Shown: positions 49,637 through 58,509, counted from the stretch's first letter. The stretch is 64,000 bases of DNA from Rhizobium ruizarguesonis (GCF_012349115.1 NZ_PQIG01000089.1:1-64000), one strand, 5' to 3'. The notes: generated by a model not told the origin, from the letters alone. Translations and numbers: made by a program.

Positions 49637-50332
49637 ATGATATGTTTGCGGCTTTGGCGAGCGGCGCCAATTGAGAGGCGACCGGCTTATGGACTGGTTC
49701 TGTTTCTGGCGTGTCTGGTGATGCTTTCAGCGACCAAAAACGGTTATGCCGATAGTCCTCCGCCGCTGAAAATAGTGGCCTTCGGAACATCCTTGACGGC
49801 CCGCGGGGGATGGCAGCCTGCCCTTGAGACAGAGCTTGCAGCCTGCCTGCACCGGCCTGTGAAGGTCGATAGTGTTGCGAAAAGCGGTGAAACGTCGCTG
49901 TGGGCTCTGACCCAGATCGATCGCGTCGTTGCCGAGCAGCCGGATATCATCCTGATTGAGCTCTACGCCAACGACGCAACGCTGCATCGGTTCGTGTCGC
50001 TTGCACAAAGCCGAAAGAATATCGGCGACATCCTCGACCAGCTTCGGCAGCGCCTGCCGCAAGCGCGGATTGTCGTCATGGCCATGAATCCGTTTTCAGG
50101 ATTACGTGGGCTGATCCGCCCCTTTGTCGACAGCTACATCTCGGCACATCAGGCGGAGGCGCAAAAACGGGGCCTGGAGTTTGTCGACCACCGGCCCAAC
50201 TGGGAGCGTCTTACGCCGGATGATCTGGTTACGGCAATTCCTGATGGCGCGCATCCTCTGCCCGACGTCGCCTCTAAAATCATCACGCCTGAACTCGTCA
50301 AACGCATCGCCGGCAACAACTGCGGAGAATGA
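49637..50332 (+). CDS. Secreted SGNH/GDSL-type hydrolase
   Basis: A 231-residue protein with a signal-like segment (YGLVLFLACLVMLSATKNGYA) and an SGNH fold. Block I reads FGTSLTARGGW: the Ser is present but the usual GDS is GTS. Block III is ELYANDA (Asn), and block V is PDGAHPLPD with the Asp-x-x-His pair. Likely an esterase, for example removing acyl groups from exopolysaccharide, inferred from position after prsE. The frame opens at 49535, but the ATG at 49637 after AGGG sits just before the signal segment. Confidence 0.72.
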   Translation: MICLRLWRAAPIERRPAYGLVLFLACLVMLSATKNGYADSPPPLKIVAFGTSLTARGGWQPALETELAACLHRPVKVDSVAKSGETSLWALTQIDRVVAEQPDIILIELYANDATLHRFVSLAQSRKNIGDILDQLRQRLPQARIVVMAMNPFSGLRGLIRPFVDSYISAHQAEAQKRGLEFVDHRPNWERLTPDDLVTAIPDGAHPLPDVASKIITPELVKRIAGNNCGE

Positions 50333-50349
50333 AAAATTCTCTCACATGC

Positions 50350-50368
50350 CCGTCACAATCCGTGACGG
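50350..50368. terminator. Hairpin between converging genes
   Basis: CCGTCAC-AATCC-GTGACGG, 18 bases after the SGNH hydrolase stop and just before the converging pssE stop. It can serve both directions, although T-runs are weak. Confidence 0.55.
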
Positions 50369-50377
50369 CTTCCGGGT

Positions 50378-50854
50378 TCAGACGGCGGCAATATAATTTT
50401 TCAAGTAACTGACCAGCGAAGCCCGGCCGGCCTCAGACGAATCTTCGTGAGACGGACTATCCAGATCTTCGAGGAGATAGTTTTTGAGATCGTCATCGGT
50501 ATGCGCGACATAGATACCCGGTCGGCCTGCGAGCTGGCCTACCGTGGCAAGCTGATGATCGTTTCGGTGCTCGCCGAGCGCCGCCTGTCGGGGAACGAGA
50601 ATGATCGGCTTCCCAAAACGCTTGGCCGTCAGCACAGTGCCAATTCCCGCATGAGAGACGATGATGGTTGCATCGCGAAAGACCTTATCAAAGTCCTTCG
50701 GCTCGATATTTTTGATCCACTTCATGTTCTGTGGCGTGTAGCTGCCCCTGCCGATCTGTGCCAGAACCGGTTTGGACAGTTCCGTTGCGAATGTGTCGAC
50801 GGCCTTGACGAGGCGATCGAATGGCAGCTGCGTTCCGACGGTGACGAGAATCAA
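50378..50854 (-). CDS. pssE: PssE, Alg13-like glycosyltransferase subunit
   Basis: A 158-residue GT28 C-terminal-like protein (ILVTVGTQLPFDRLV start; SHAGIGTVLTAKRFGKPIILVPR nucleotide-sugar site, then EHRNDHQ). With PssD it forms the glucuronosyl-beta-1,4-glucosyl transferase acting second in exopolysaccharide assembly in R. leguminosarum, in the way Alg13 works with Alg14. Start is TTG at 50854, with GGAG 7 bases upstream and sharing bases with the pssD stop (TTGA). The frame continues upstream but that part is the shadow of pssD. Confidence 0.87.
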   Translation of the reverse strand: MILVTVGTQLPFDRLVKAVDTFATELSKPVLAQIGRGSYTPQNMKWIKNIEPKDFDKVFRDATIIVSHAGIGTVLTAKRFGKPIILVPRQAALGEHRNDHQLATVGQLAGRPGIYVAHTDDDLKNYLLEDLDSPSHEDSSEAGRASLVSYLKNYIAAV

Positions 50855-51309
50855 AGGACAGCTCCTGCGTAGTGGGGGCCATCCGGCCGTGAAAGATGCT
50901 GCCATTGCGTGAGCCAGAGCGTCGCAATATGGCCAGCCAATTTTCCCGATAGGGAGAGCTTCTCGACATTGGCGACGCTATCGATCCAGATCGTTCGCTT
51001 GCCCATCAATTTGCCGGCAAGCAGGCAAAAAAGTCCGGGTGCGGCGCCGGTCGAGATAATAACGTCTGGCCTCTGCTTGATGACGATGGAGAAGGCGCTG
51101 AAAAAGCACCGGATCGACATTGTGATCGAGTCGCGGCTGCAATCGGGAAGCACCAGGCCGTCGCGAATGTCGTATTTGGCAAGCAGCCCTGGGATGGTTG
51201 TTGCAAAGACGATATCGCAGCCCTCGAATGCGCCGCGCATGGCCATCAGCTGTTCCCAATGGCCGCCTCCTGACGAGGCAGCGAGAACCTTCAATTTTTT
51301 CTCAGCCAT
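50851..51309 (-). CDS. pssD: PssD, Alg14-like glycosyltransferase subunit
   Basis: A 152-residue protein with the Alg14-type start VLAASSGGGHWEQLMAMRGAF, DVIISTGAAPGLFCLLAGKLMGKRTIWIDS and a final AVL. It anchors PssE and binds the lipid acceptor. AGGAGATG precedes the ATG. It overlaps pssE by 4 bp and is separated from pssC by 212 bp, so pssDE may have its own promoter. Confidence 0.87.
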   Translation of the reverse strand: MAEKKLKVLAASSGGGHWEQLMAMRGAFEGCDIVFATTIPGLLAKYDIRDGLVLPDCSRDSITMSIRCFFSAFSIVIKQRPDVIISTGAAPGLFCLLAGKLMGKRTIWIDSVANVEKLSLSGKLAGHIATLWLTQWQHLSRPDGPHYAGAVL

Positions 51310-51521
51310 AGACAGGCATCTCCTATATTTGACCGATGATAATAGCGCAAAACCGTTCTGTTCAAACTGCGGCTGTGCCGCGATAATTCAATAGAAGTGT
51401 AGCATTTTTGGTTTGGTTGGTCGAAGCTTTGAAATTCATGGACGGCCGGTTAACCGTAGGATGTTTTCGTCTTGAACAAAAGAAGGGCCGAAACTCATTC
51501 GAGGCGCTCCCGCAAGCAATA

Positions 51522-52502
51522 TCAGTGGGCGGCATTGGGTTTGTATTCCTGGTACGCGTGTCCGAGAATCCCGTTGACCATGCCAGCACCGCGCAGGACG
51601 TGGGTGAGAGCTCGCATGCCCCAATAGGGTGAAATCAAAATCGCCGGCAGCATGGCCAGTCCCAGTATGACCCTCGTCGCTCCATAAACCGCGCGATAGG
51701 CTCGGCGCTTGAGGTTGCCATGCAGGACCTCACTGACTGCGAAGGTATTTCCGAGCCGGTATTGTCTTTGCAGCACCCATTTCCAGGTCATCCGGTTCGC
51801 GGGAACGATATCATAGACAAGCGCCTTATCAGCCCAGAAAACCTGCATGCCGCGACGGATGGCCTGATTGAAGAAGAGATAATCCGTGCCTCCGGTGAAT
51901 CGCATCTTCTCTTCAAAACGCAGATTCCATGAGCGGATCAGGGGATAGTCGAACATGACGTTGTTCGAGGCCGCATAACCGATACGCTGACCGTCCTTGT
52001 TCTTTTTGCGCTCGAAGACTCTCGCCTTGATGAAATATTCCGGCGGGTTTTCCGGATAGACCGGCTGGACGGGACCGTAGACGCAATCGGCGCGGCTTTT
52101 CTCCCGTGTTTCCAGCATCGCGTCCAGCCAGCCGTCGACCGGCCATTCGTCATCGTCGAGAAAGCAGAAAAGGTCGGTGCCGGGAGGCGCTGAATCCATC
52201 GCGCGGTTGCGCGCAAAGGGTATGCCCTGGTTTTGTTCGATGACGTAGATCAGGTCGTAGGCGCCTGTCTGGCCGAACCCCTCCACCGTGGCCTTTGCGC
52301 TGCCGGCTGCATCATTGTCCACGATCACCATGGTGAGATGATAGGGACGATCCGGATGTCGATTCTGGCGGGTCATCACGTCAAGTAGCTTGGCAATCCC
52401 GTCGAGGCGTCGATAGGTCAGCACGCCGACGGCGATATTCAGCGGTGCGGCGCCTGCTTCTGTGCCGACGGATGAATGCGGAAAAGTCTGTTGCTGATTC
52501 AT
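51522..52502 (-). CDS. pssC: Family 2 glycosyltransferase, probable PssC
   Basis: A 326-residue GT2 enzyme: N-terminal VGVLTYRRLDGIAKLL, VIVDNDAAGSA, and the metal motif FCFLDDDEW near residue 117, then GGTDYLFFNQAIRRG. The C-terminal third has hydrophobic segments, fitting membrane association. PssC, the third transferase (glucuronosyl), is next to pssD in R. leguminosarum, which is the basis of the name. It overlaps the next upstream gene by 4 bp. Confidence 0.72.
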   Translation of the reverse strand: MNQQQTFPHSSVGTEAGAAPLNIAVGVLTYRRLDGIAKLLDVMTRQNRHPDRPYHLTMVIVDNDAAGSAKATVEGFGQTGAYDLIYVIEQNQGIPFARNRAMDSAPPGTDLFCFLDDDEWPVDGWLDAMLETREKSRADCVYGPVQPVYPENPPEYFIKARVFERKKNKDGQRIGYAASNNVMFDYPLIRSWNLRFEEKMRFTGGTDYLFFNQAIRRGMQVFWADKALVYDIVPANRMTWKWVLQRQYRLGNTFAVSEVLHGNLKRRAYRAVYGATRVILGLAMLPAILISPYWGMRALTHVLRGAGMVNGILGHAYQEYKPNAAH

Positions 52503-53383
52503 GACTGTCCTCTCCGCAGCATATTTCCCAAACGCTTGCGCGCCGCCATCAAGGCCACTTCGGTCGCGGCAGCATCGCCGAACGGACCGCCGGCCACCGT
52601 GTTGCGAGCTTCGCCCCGGAGCTTCAGAAGCGATGTCGTTTCGGCAATTCCGCCGGCCACGAGGCTCTTGCCGAGTGCCTGCAGCCCGTCATAGCGGCGT
52701 GCCAGTTCGAGCCCAGTCGCGATCATGATCCGCGGGCGCAGTGTCTTTGCCCTGCTTGTGCCCGTGTAGCGGTTCGACTCATGAATGCGCTGAAACGTCA
52801 GCGGTGTTTCGACGATGGCGCCGCGGCCGAGAAAGGCAGCGGCAAACTTGATATAATTGTCGCTGAGGACGACGTCTGTCGCGACGGACATCGGCAGTAT
52901 CTGGGACAGCAGATTGCGGCGGAAGCTCAAGCCCGATGTCGGAACCGGAAGCGAGGGAAAGCCGCCCCTGCGAAGGGTGTCCCGCTTGTCGAACAGTGTC
53001 ACTTGCAGCTCTGCAGGAGGCTGGTCGCTTTCCTCGGTCGTCACCCGGTCGAAGCACCAGTCGATCTCGTTGTGATCGTAGATCTCGGCGATACGAGCAA
53101 GTTTGCCGGGCAGAAACGCATCATCGGCATCGAGGAGAAAGAGGATATCGCCGCTTGCGGCCGCAAAACCCGCATTGAAGCTCGATGCCTGGCCACCATT
53201 TTCCTTCAATACGGTCAGGATCCGCTCGCCATAGGAAGCAAGAATCTCTTGGGAATCATCGGTGGAGCCATCGTCGACCACGATCACTTCGAAGTCGGGA
53301 TAGACCTGCGACAGAACACTGTCGATGCATGGGCGCAGATACCGGCCGTAATTGAAATTGTTGATAAGCACCGATAATTTCAA
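52499..53383 (-). CDS. Family 2 glycosyltransferase
   Basis: A 294-residue GT2 enzyme: KLSVLINNFNYGRYLRP start, VVDDGSTDDSQEIL, and metal motif LLDADDAFLPGKL near residue 95, then SYNYIKFA-type acceptor region. Start is TTG at 53383: GGAGG lies 7 bases upstream and the codon overlaps the stop of the preceding gene (TTGA). A decayed copy of this gene is at 55374-55562. It probably corresponds to one of the pssF-pssJ/pssS set. Confidence 0.82.
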   Translation of the reverse strand: MKLSVLINNFNYGRYLRPCIDSVLSQVYPDFEVIVVDDGSTDDSQEILASYGERILTVLKENGGQASSFNAGFAAASGDILFLLDADDAFLPGKLARIAEIYDHNEIDWCFDRVTTEESDQPPAELQVTLFDKRDTLRRGGFPSLPVPTSGLSFRRNLLSQILPMSVATDVVLSDNYIKFAAAFLGRGAIVETPLTFQRIHESNRYTGTSRAKTLRPRIMIATGLELARRYDGLQALGKSLVAGGIAETTSLLKLRGEARNTVAGGPFGDAAATEVALMAARKRLGNMLRRGQS

Positions 53384-54354
53384 TGCACGACCTCCTGCGC
53401 TAGTCGACCAGAATGATTTACTGCCGGTGCGAATCGGCGAAGTCCGGCGCGGTAGCCACGCATGTAATAGTACTTCCAGATGGCCCAGAACCGCTTCTTT
53501 GATCGCGGCAACGGATAAAGGAGGGCTGCCCGAACCGCCCAGTTGGCGCTCTCGATCCAGGTCCTTAAGGGGATTCCCCCGATCCTTATACCTTTTGGAA
53601 TGTCCTCGGCGAAGAGCGCTGGCATTCCATAGCCAAGACGTTCCCCACGCTTCTGTACCCAAGCCTCTGTCACGCTAGAGGCTGGAATCCAATGATGAAC
53701 AATGGCCTCAGCGCACCGATAGGTTTTCACGCCGCTTCGGGATAGGCGGCTGACGATTTCCGTATCCTCTCCCATTGCGAAAAGACCTCCTGGAAGCGGC
53801 CCGATATCTTCGCGGAATCGAACATTGCTGCCAAGTAATTCGCGACGCATGGTCGTGTTCGGACCCCAAATTTTTGTCGGGTCGCATGGGCCACTGGATT
53901 CCTGGTCGGCTATGGCGAAGGTTGATCCCATGGGAATCCAGTCCAACAGCGGATCCCCATGGGGATAATGCTCCCAATTTGGAAGAATTCGGCCGCCGAT
54001 AACGCCGAAATCCGGGTTCGCCTCCGCGCATGCAGCGATCGAACTCAACCAGTTCGCATCTGCCTCGATGTCGTCGTCCGTAAAAACGATCAGCGCTCCT
54101 CGAGCTATCGCCAGAGCTGCGTTCATAGCTCCTGATTTGCCTGGGCGGGTATGATTAACAACAACAATTGGAAGCTTCTTTGCATATTGATCGAGAAGCT
54201 CCTGTGTTTCGTCTTTACTGTTGTTGTTAACGGCAATCAGTTCCCATTGTTCGACTGGAAGGTTTTGCCCCAACATCGAATCCAGCATCTGTTGAAGCCG
54301 TCTGCTGGCGCCGTTGAAGGACGAAAAGATGACACTAATTCTCGGATCCGTCAT
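53380..54354 (-). CDS. Family 2 glycosyltransferase (paralogue of 55586-56530)
   Basis: A 324-residue GT2 enzyme: ISVIFSSFNGASRRLQQML, VNNNSKDETQELL, metal motif VFTDDDIEADANWL near residue 90, then GGRILPNWEHYPHG and a conserved C-terminal block (LPRSKKRFWAIWKYYYMRGY). That block and most of the protein are shared with the enzyme at 55586, a clear tandem paralogue. GGAGG precedes the ATG at 54354; the frame runs further upstream only as overlap with the neighbour. Confidence 0.83.
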   Translation of the reverse strand: MTDPRISVIFSSFNGASRRLQQMLDSMLGQNLPVEQWELIAVNNNSKDETQELLDQYAKKLPIVVVNHTRPGKSGAMNAALAIARGALIVFTDDDIEADANWLSSIAACAEANPDFGVIGGRILPNWEHYPHGDPLLDWIPMGSTFAIADQESSGPCDPTKIWGPNTTMRRELLGSNVRFREDIGPLPGGLFAMGEDTEIVSRLSRSGVKTYRCAEAIVHHWIPASSVTEAWVQKRGERLGYGMPALFAEDIPKGIRIGGIPLRTWIESANWAVRAALLYPLPRSKKRFWAIWKYYYMRGYRAGLRRFAPAVNHSGRLAQEVVH

Positions 54355-54445
54355 CAAACCCACTCGCCTCCTGACGTGCGAAAATCCTGCCCGCTGCCTC
54401 CGCAGCTGGAGCCCTTCCTGTCGATGCCGCGGTTTAGTACTTTCG

Positions 54446-55414
54446 TCATTTGGCACCGACCTGAGAGTAGATCGTTCTATTCATCGTAGATCGCTGCTTG
54501 AGAAATTGGCGCAGGATCCCCTGTCTCACCGACTGCGCCCAGAGCAATTTGAAGCGAACGCCGCTTAGCGGAAATCTCTTGACGACGACGCTGGCCGGCA
54601 CCATCAGAAGCCATCTCAAGGCGCTAGCGATGGGCAGACCGCCAATTTTCGTTTTTCTGTCGAAGAGGTCCGGCCGAACGATAACCAAGCCCATGCCATA
54701 ACGCTCGCCGCGCCGCAAAACCCAGCCTTCGTTCACATAGCCCTTCCTGACAATGTGCCGAACCCCGGGATGCCGCGAGTGAAAAGCCTTGGCTCCATTC
54801 TTCTCCAACCTGAGAGCGAAAGCAGTATCCTCACCCATGGGGAACTGAGCGACAGTGGCATCGGGGCCGAGGCCGTCGTGAACGATATAGCCGGATCCTA
54901 AAATGGAACGACGGAAGGCCGAATTCGGCCCCGATATCAATGCCGCTGAAATCGGCCCCTCGGGTAGACCGCCATTTAGCGCATAAAGAATCCCCAGATG
55001 CCCGTAATTGATGAGCCACGGTGCAGGCCTTTCCTCCCATTCGGGCGTGATTAAGCCGCCGAATATGGCAAACTGTGGCTGCTCATCTGCCAAGGTGAGA
55101 AACTGCTCGATCCAATCCGGCGCGGGAATGACGTCGTCATCGGTTAAAATGACGAGTTCGCCCTCCAGATGGCGGAAGCCCAAAGTCAATGCGTACTGCT
55201 TACCTTGTTTTGGCTCAAAATAAACTTCCAGCGGAAGCCGCTCCTTATAGGAATTCAAGACTGCTGCAGTGTCGTCGCTGCTGTTGTTGTCGACCGCAAC
55301 AATTTTCCATTCTTCCTTCGGTAGGGTTGAAGCGCACAGTGCGTCAAGCATCGTTGGCAGAGTCTTCTCGCCGTTATAAGTTGAGAACAGTATTGTAACC
55401 TTGACTTTGCTCAT
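54446..55414 (-). CDS. Family 2 glycosyltransferase
   Basis: A 322-residue GT2 enzyme: VTILFSTYNGEKTLPTML, VDNNSSDDTAAVL, metal motif ILTDDDVIPAPDWI, GGLITPEWEERPAPW and a C-terminal hydrophobic/basic region. It belongs to the same broad subgroup as its neighbours but lacks their YYYMRGY tail. It begins inside the 3' end of the decayed GT stump at 55374-55562, whose last codons cover its ribosome site (CCGGAG). Confidence 0.83.
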   Translation of the reverse strand: MSKVKVTILFSTYNGEKTLPTMLDALCASTLPKEEWKIVAVDNNSSDDTAAVLNSYKERLPLEVYFEPKQGKQYALTLGFRHLEGELVILTDDDVIPAPDWIEQFLTLADEQPQFAIFGGLITPEWEERPAPWLINYGHLGILYALNGGLPEGPISAALISGPNSAFRRSILGSGYIVHDGLGPDATVAQFPMGEDTAFALRLEKNGAKAFHSRHPGVRHIVRKGYVNEGWVLRRGERYGMGLVIVRPDLFDRKTKIGGLPIASALRWLLMVPASVVVKRFPLSGVRFKLLWAQSVRQGILRQFLKQRSTMNRTIYSQVGAK

Positions 55415-55562
55415 GTGATGCTCCGGACCTCATTTCGGTCGGGTCGCTTCCCTGTGCGATTCGGGTCACGCCTTTACCGATGTCTTGGGCCTGCGATAGA
55501 ACGCTGTCGATGCGTGGGCGCAAATACTGCCATAAATTTTTGATGAGCACCGAGAGTTTCAA
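55374..55562 (-). pseudogene. Decayed 5' stump of a duplicated GT2 gene
   Basis: Starts TTG with GGAGG 6 bases upstream, as in the intact gene at 53383. Its first 22 codons (KLSVLIKNLWQYLRPRIDSVLSQ) match the start of that gene (KLSVLINNFNYGRYLRPCIDSVLSQ). After SQ the homology stops abruptly (AQDIGKGVTRIAQ), and the frame ends after 62 codons inside the next gene. The Asp motifs and the rest of the enzyme are lost. It follows the paralogue of the gene that precedes 53383, so it is the remnant of the second gene of a duplicated pair. Confidence 0.8.
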
Positions 55563-55585
55563 ATTACTGCCTCCTATGCAATCGA

Positions 55586-56530
55586 TTACTGCGTCATCGT
55601 CTGAGAAACGTATCGGCGAATTCCGGCGCGATAGCCACGCATGTAATAATATTTCCAGATCGCCCAGAAACGTTTCTTCGATCGCGGCAGGAGATAAAGC
55701 ATTGCTGCCCGGAAGGCCCATTGTGCGCTTTCGATCCAGGTCGGAAGCGGAACTCCGCTTAACCTCACCCCTCCAGGCACCTCGTCGGGAAAGAGCGCCG
55801 GCATGCCGTAGCCAAGCCGCTCGCCTCTTTTCTGTACCCAATCCTCGGTGACACTTGATGCCGGAATCCAATGATGGACCACGGCGTCGGCGCATCGATA
55901 GGACTTGGCGCCATTGGCCGCCAGGCGAATGATGATTTCCGCATCTTCACCCATGGCAAAAATCTTTCCGGGAAGAGGACCGATATCTTCGCGGTAGCGC
56001 ACGCTTGTTCCGAGCAACTCTCGCCGGACGATCGTATTCGGGCCCCAGACTTTCGTCGGGTCACACGGTCCGCTTTGGGTGTCATCGACTATCGCAAAGG
56101 TGGATCCCATCGGAATCCATTCAATAAACCTGTCTTTTGGTTCTTTCTCCCATTCAGGGACGATTCTGCCGCCGAAGACGCCATAACTCGGATGGGCTGC
56201 GGCGCAGTCGACGATCGCTTTCAGCCAGTTCGGCTCGGCACGAACATCGTCGTCCGTAAAGACGATGAGATCCCCCTTCACCCGATCCAAGGCCATATTC
56301 AGCGCGCCGGACTTTCCCGGCTTGCGCTGCTGCAGGATGGTGATGGGAAGCTTGTCGCTATAGGTTTCCAAAAGATCAAACGTGCCGTCATTGCTATTGT
56401 TGTCGACGGCTATCAGTTCCCACCGATCATGGGGAAGCTCCTGGTGCACCAAGGAATCCAAAGTATGGCGCAGCCGGCGGCTGGCGCCATTGTAAGATGA
56501 AAAGAGCACGCTGACGAAGAGATCCGACAT
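55586..56530 (-). CDS. Family 2 glycosyltransferase (paralogue of 53380-54354)
   Basis: A 314-residue GT2 enzyme: VSVLFSSYNGASRRLRHTL, VDNNSNDGTFDLLE, metal motif VFTDDDVRAEPNWL, GGRIVPEWEKEPKD, DTQSGPCDPTKVWGPN and the C-terminal LPRSKKRFWAIWKYYYMRGY block shared with 53380-54354. One of the two probably adds an extra side-chain sugar or has a diverged acceptor. Confidence 0.83.
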   Translation of the reverse strand: MSDLFVSVLFSSYNGASRRLRHTLDSLVHQELPHDRWELIAVDNNSNDGTFDLLETYSDKLPITILQQRKPGKSGALNMALDRVKGDLIVFTDDDVRAEPNWLKAIVDCAAAHPSYGVFGGRIVPEWEKEPKDRFIEWIPMGSTFAIVDDTQSGPCDPTKVWGPNTIVRRELLGTSVRYREDIGPLPGKIFAMGEDAEIIIRLAANGAKSYRCADAVVHHWIPASSVTEDWVQKRGERLGYGMPALFPDEVPGGVRLSGVPLPTWIESAQWAFRAAMLYLLPRSKKRFWAIWKYYYMRGYRAGIRRYVSQTMTQ

Positions 56531-56613
56531 CAGTTATCAACCCTCTTGGTGAAGTCGAAAGAGAAAAGCTTCATATTTTGACTGCCTGTGCGATGTTCGA
56601 ATGGGATCGGCGC

Positions 56614-57435
56614 TTACGCGGGGGTCGACCGCGTCTTACCGAAAAACTCGCGCCTGTGACCCTCGCCGAGTATCCTCAGCTTACGAAGATTACGTAACCA
56701 TCGCCGGGGTTTGGTGAGCACGCCGCGGTTGAGGAAATACTGTCGCAGCAGGCTCGGCGCCTGACTATGCGATCCGCCGTGGGCGACCCGATAGACCGCC
56801 CCGCGAAAGGGAAGCTTCGTGAGCGGCGCTCCCCGTTGCGCAAGAATATCCGCTATGCGGACATGGCTGCCCAGCATCGACTTGATCCAGTCGAGCGAAG
56901 CATCCTCAAAGCGGGTCGGCAGTTCGTAGAGATCGGCACGAATGATCAACGAGGTACCGCAGAGATGGCTGAAGTCGTCGTGGCCAAACAGGAAACTTCC
57001 GCCATCGTCCCAGATATAACCACGGTCGATCGTCCACCCGTTGGCGTCCCGATTGTCGGATACGTGTTGAACGATCCGAGAGCTTACGAAATCGTCGTCA
57101 TCGACAATCATGAAGAAACGACTTTCCGTGGCATTCAGCATGCCGCTCAGAACGCGACGCCCTTTGTCTGCCCGGAAGGCATCAAGGAAGTCTTCCTTGC
57201 TGCCCTTTCCAAGCTCATGCAGGTCGTTCGGCGGAAAGGTGACACGCACGGCGGAGAATTTTTCCGGCAGGTCAGGCAGATCGGCGCCTTCGTTTGCCAC
57301 GATGATGCCGCGCCAGTCTCCGTTGGTCTGGTTGGAAATGGAGGCCACGGTCTGGGTCAGGTTTGCCTTCAGCCTGCTCCAATCGCGGGCATTCTCCTGA
57401 TGTCGGACCGGGATAATGAAGGTGACAAGTGTCAT
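56614..57435 (-). CDS. GT-A type glycosyltransferase
   Basis: A 273-residue protein beginning VTFIIPVRHQENARDW with a metal motif MIVDDDDFVSS near residue 113, then DGGSFLFGHDDFSHLCGTS and a C-terminal PLTKLPFRGAVYRVAHGG. It looks like a nucleotide-sugar transferase of the GT2-related kind, possibly the galactosyl or another side-chain enzyme; the exact sugar cannot be told. It lies between the flanking GT2 and pyruvyltransferase genes, all on the minus strand. Confidence 0.72.
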   Translation of the reverse strand: MTLVTFIIPVRHQENARDWSRLKANLTQTVASISNQTNGDWRGIIVANEGADLPDLPEKFSAVRVTFPPNDLHELGKGSKEDFLDAFRADKGRRVLSGMLNATESRFFMIVDDDDFVSSRIVQHVSDNRDANGWTIDRGYIWDDGGSFLFGHDDFSHLCGTSLIIRADLYELPTRFEDASLDWIKSMLGSHVRIADILAQRGAPLTKLPFRGAVYRVAHGGSHSQAPSLLRQYFLNRGVLTKPRRWLRNLRKLRILGEGHRREFFGKTRSTPA

Positions 57436-57447
57436 CGAATGACCCCC

Positions 57448-58479
57448 TTAAGCCCGCAAGCTCACAGCTTCTTTTTCATCGACACGCCCCTTGGCTGCCT
57501 GACCACGCGCCCACTCTATTCCGTCCTCGAGCGAGGTTGCCTTGTATGAAAGGTCGGTTCCGCCGGAGAAAGCGTTCATGAAGCGGCGGATCTTTCCATA
57601 GCTGTTGTCCAGCACGGCATGCGGGCGGCCGAGCAGCAGCGAGCAGATATGGACGTGCAGGCGATCGGTCACGATTGCGCGGGCACGCGAAATCTGACTG
57701 ATGCCGCGCTCGAAACGGTTGTGTGCCGCAGCGTCCAGTCTGCGCAAGGCAACTTCGCTCGGCTTCAATGCGAGATAGGCCGAAGCTACCCCCAACTTCT
57801 TGGCGATATCGACCTTCCGTTTCGACTCGGTAATCCAGTCTTCCACAGGAATATCGGAAGGAATTTTGCGATCGGTACCGCCAACCCGTTCCGCATCCTC
57901 CCGCAACATGGCGAGGACGGGAATCTGTGTCGCCCTTTCCGCAAGCGGGCCGATGGCAAAAGCCATATCGGGGCATAGTCGTACGGTGCAGTCGAAGTGT
58001 TTTTCGGAAAACTCCTTCGATTCTTCGTCGCGCACGAGCAGCACAAAATTCTTGTGGCGCCCTATTGCCCGTTTGGATTGCTCGATGCGCTCAGGCGAAC
58101 TGTAGTGGATCGACTGCGGGAACTGGATGATCTGCCGATCCGGGAAACGCTCCATGATCGCTTCGCGGAAATCCTGGTGGGCAACCCAGATATCGCCGAA
58201 ATTGCCGCCGCCGTGAATGAAGATCGGGCCGGTCGGTACGCGCCGTTTCAGATCGTCGGCGGAGAAGTCGTACAATCTGGAAACATAGTCCGGGCGCTTG
58301 CCGAAGCGATCCTTGAGATAGGCCATCTCACCCAGCCAGATTGCCGAGTCGCCGCAATTGCGGATGTCGGGAAAGTCGAGAATCGCAAGCGGTTCGTCGC
58401 GCGAGACATAGTCCTTCAGGCAATCATGGATCATGCCATTGAGTTTTGCGATCAGCTCCGATCTGGATTGGCTGGTCAT
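57448..58479 (-). CDS. pssK: Polysaccharide pyruvyltransferase (PssK-like)
   Basis: A 343-residue ketal pyruvyltransferase: FPDIRNCGDSAIWLGEMAYL, FIHGGGNFGDIWVAHQDFRE, IIQFPQSIHYS, a central CPDMAFAIGP and VTDRLHVHICSLLLGRPHAVLDNS near residue 280. It adds pyruvate from PEP to sugars of the exopolysaccharide. The cluster has a second such gene at 60163. The symbol is by position relative to the flippase in R. leguminosarum. Confidence 0.82.
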   Translation of the reverse strand: MTSQSRSELIAKLNGMIHDCLKDYVSRDEPLAILDFPDIRNCGDSAIWLGEMAYLKDRFGKRPDYVSRLYDFSADDLKRRVPTGPIFIHGGGNFGDIWVAHQDFREAIMERFPDRQIIQFPQSIHYSSPERIEQSKRAIGRHKNFVLLVRDEESKEFSEKHFDCTVRLCPDMAFAIGPLAERATQIPVLAMLREDAERVGGTDRKIPSDIPVEDWITESKRKVDIAKKLGVASAYLALKPSEVALRRLDAAAHNRFERGISQISRARAIVTDRLHVHICSLLLGRPHAVLDNSYGKIRRFMNAFSGGTDLSYKATSLEDGIEWARGQAAKGRVDEKEAVSLRA

Positions 58480-58509
58480 TCTGCCTCTCTTCTTGATGTT
58501 CGTTTCACT

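Noticed and set aside
50855..50905. Upstream extension of pssE to 175 residues
   Set aside because: The extra part lies in the pssD coding region with no ribosome site, whereas the TTG at 50854 has GGAG and starts exactly at the conserved ILVTVGTQ motif.
53384..53662. N-terminal extension of the GT2 gene at 52499 to 387 residues
   Set aside because: The extra 93 codons are the shadow of the upstream GT2 gene; the family fold starts at KLSVLI.
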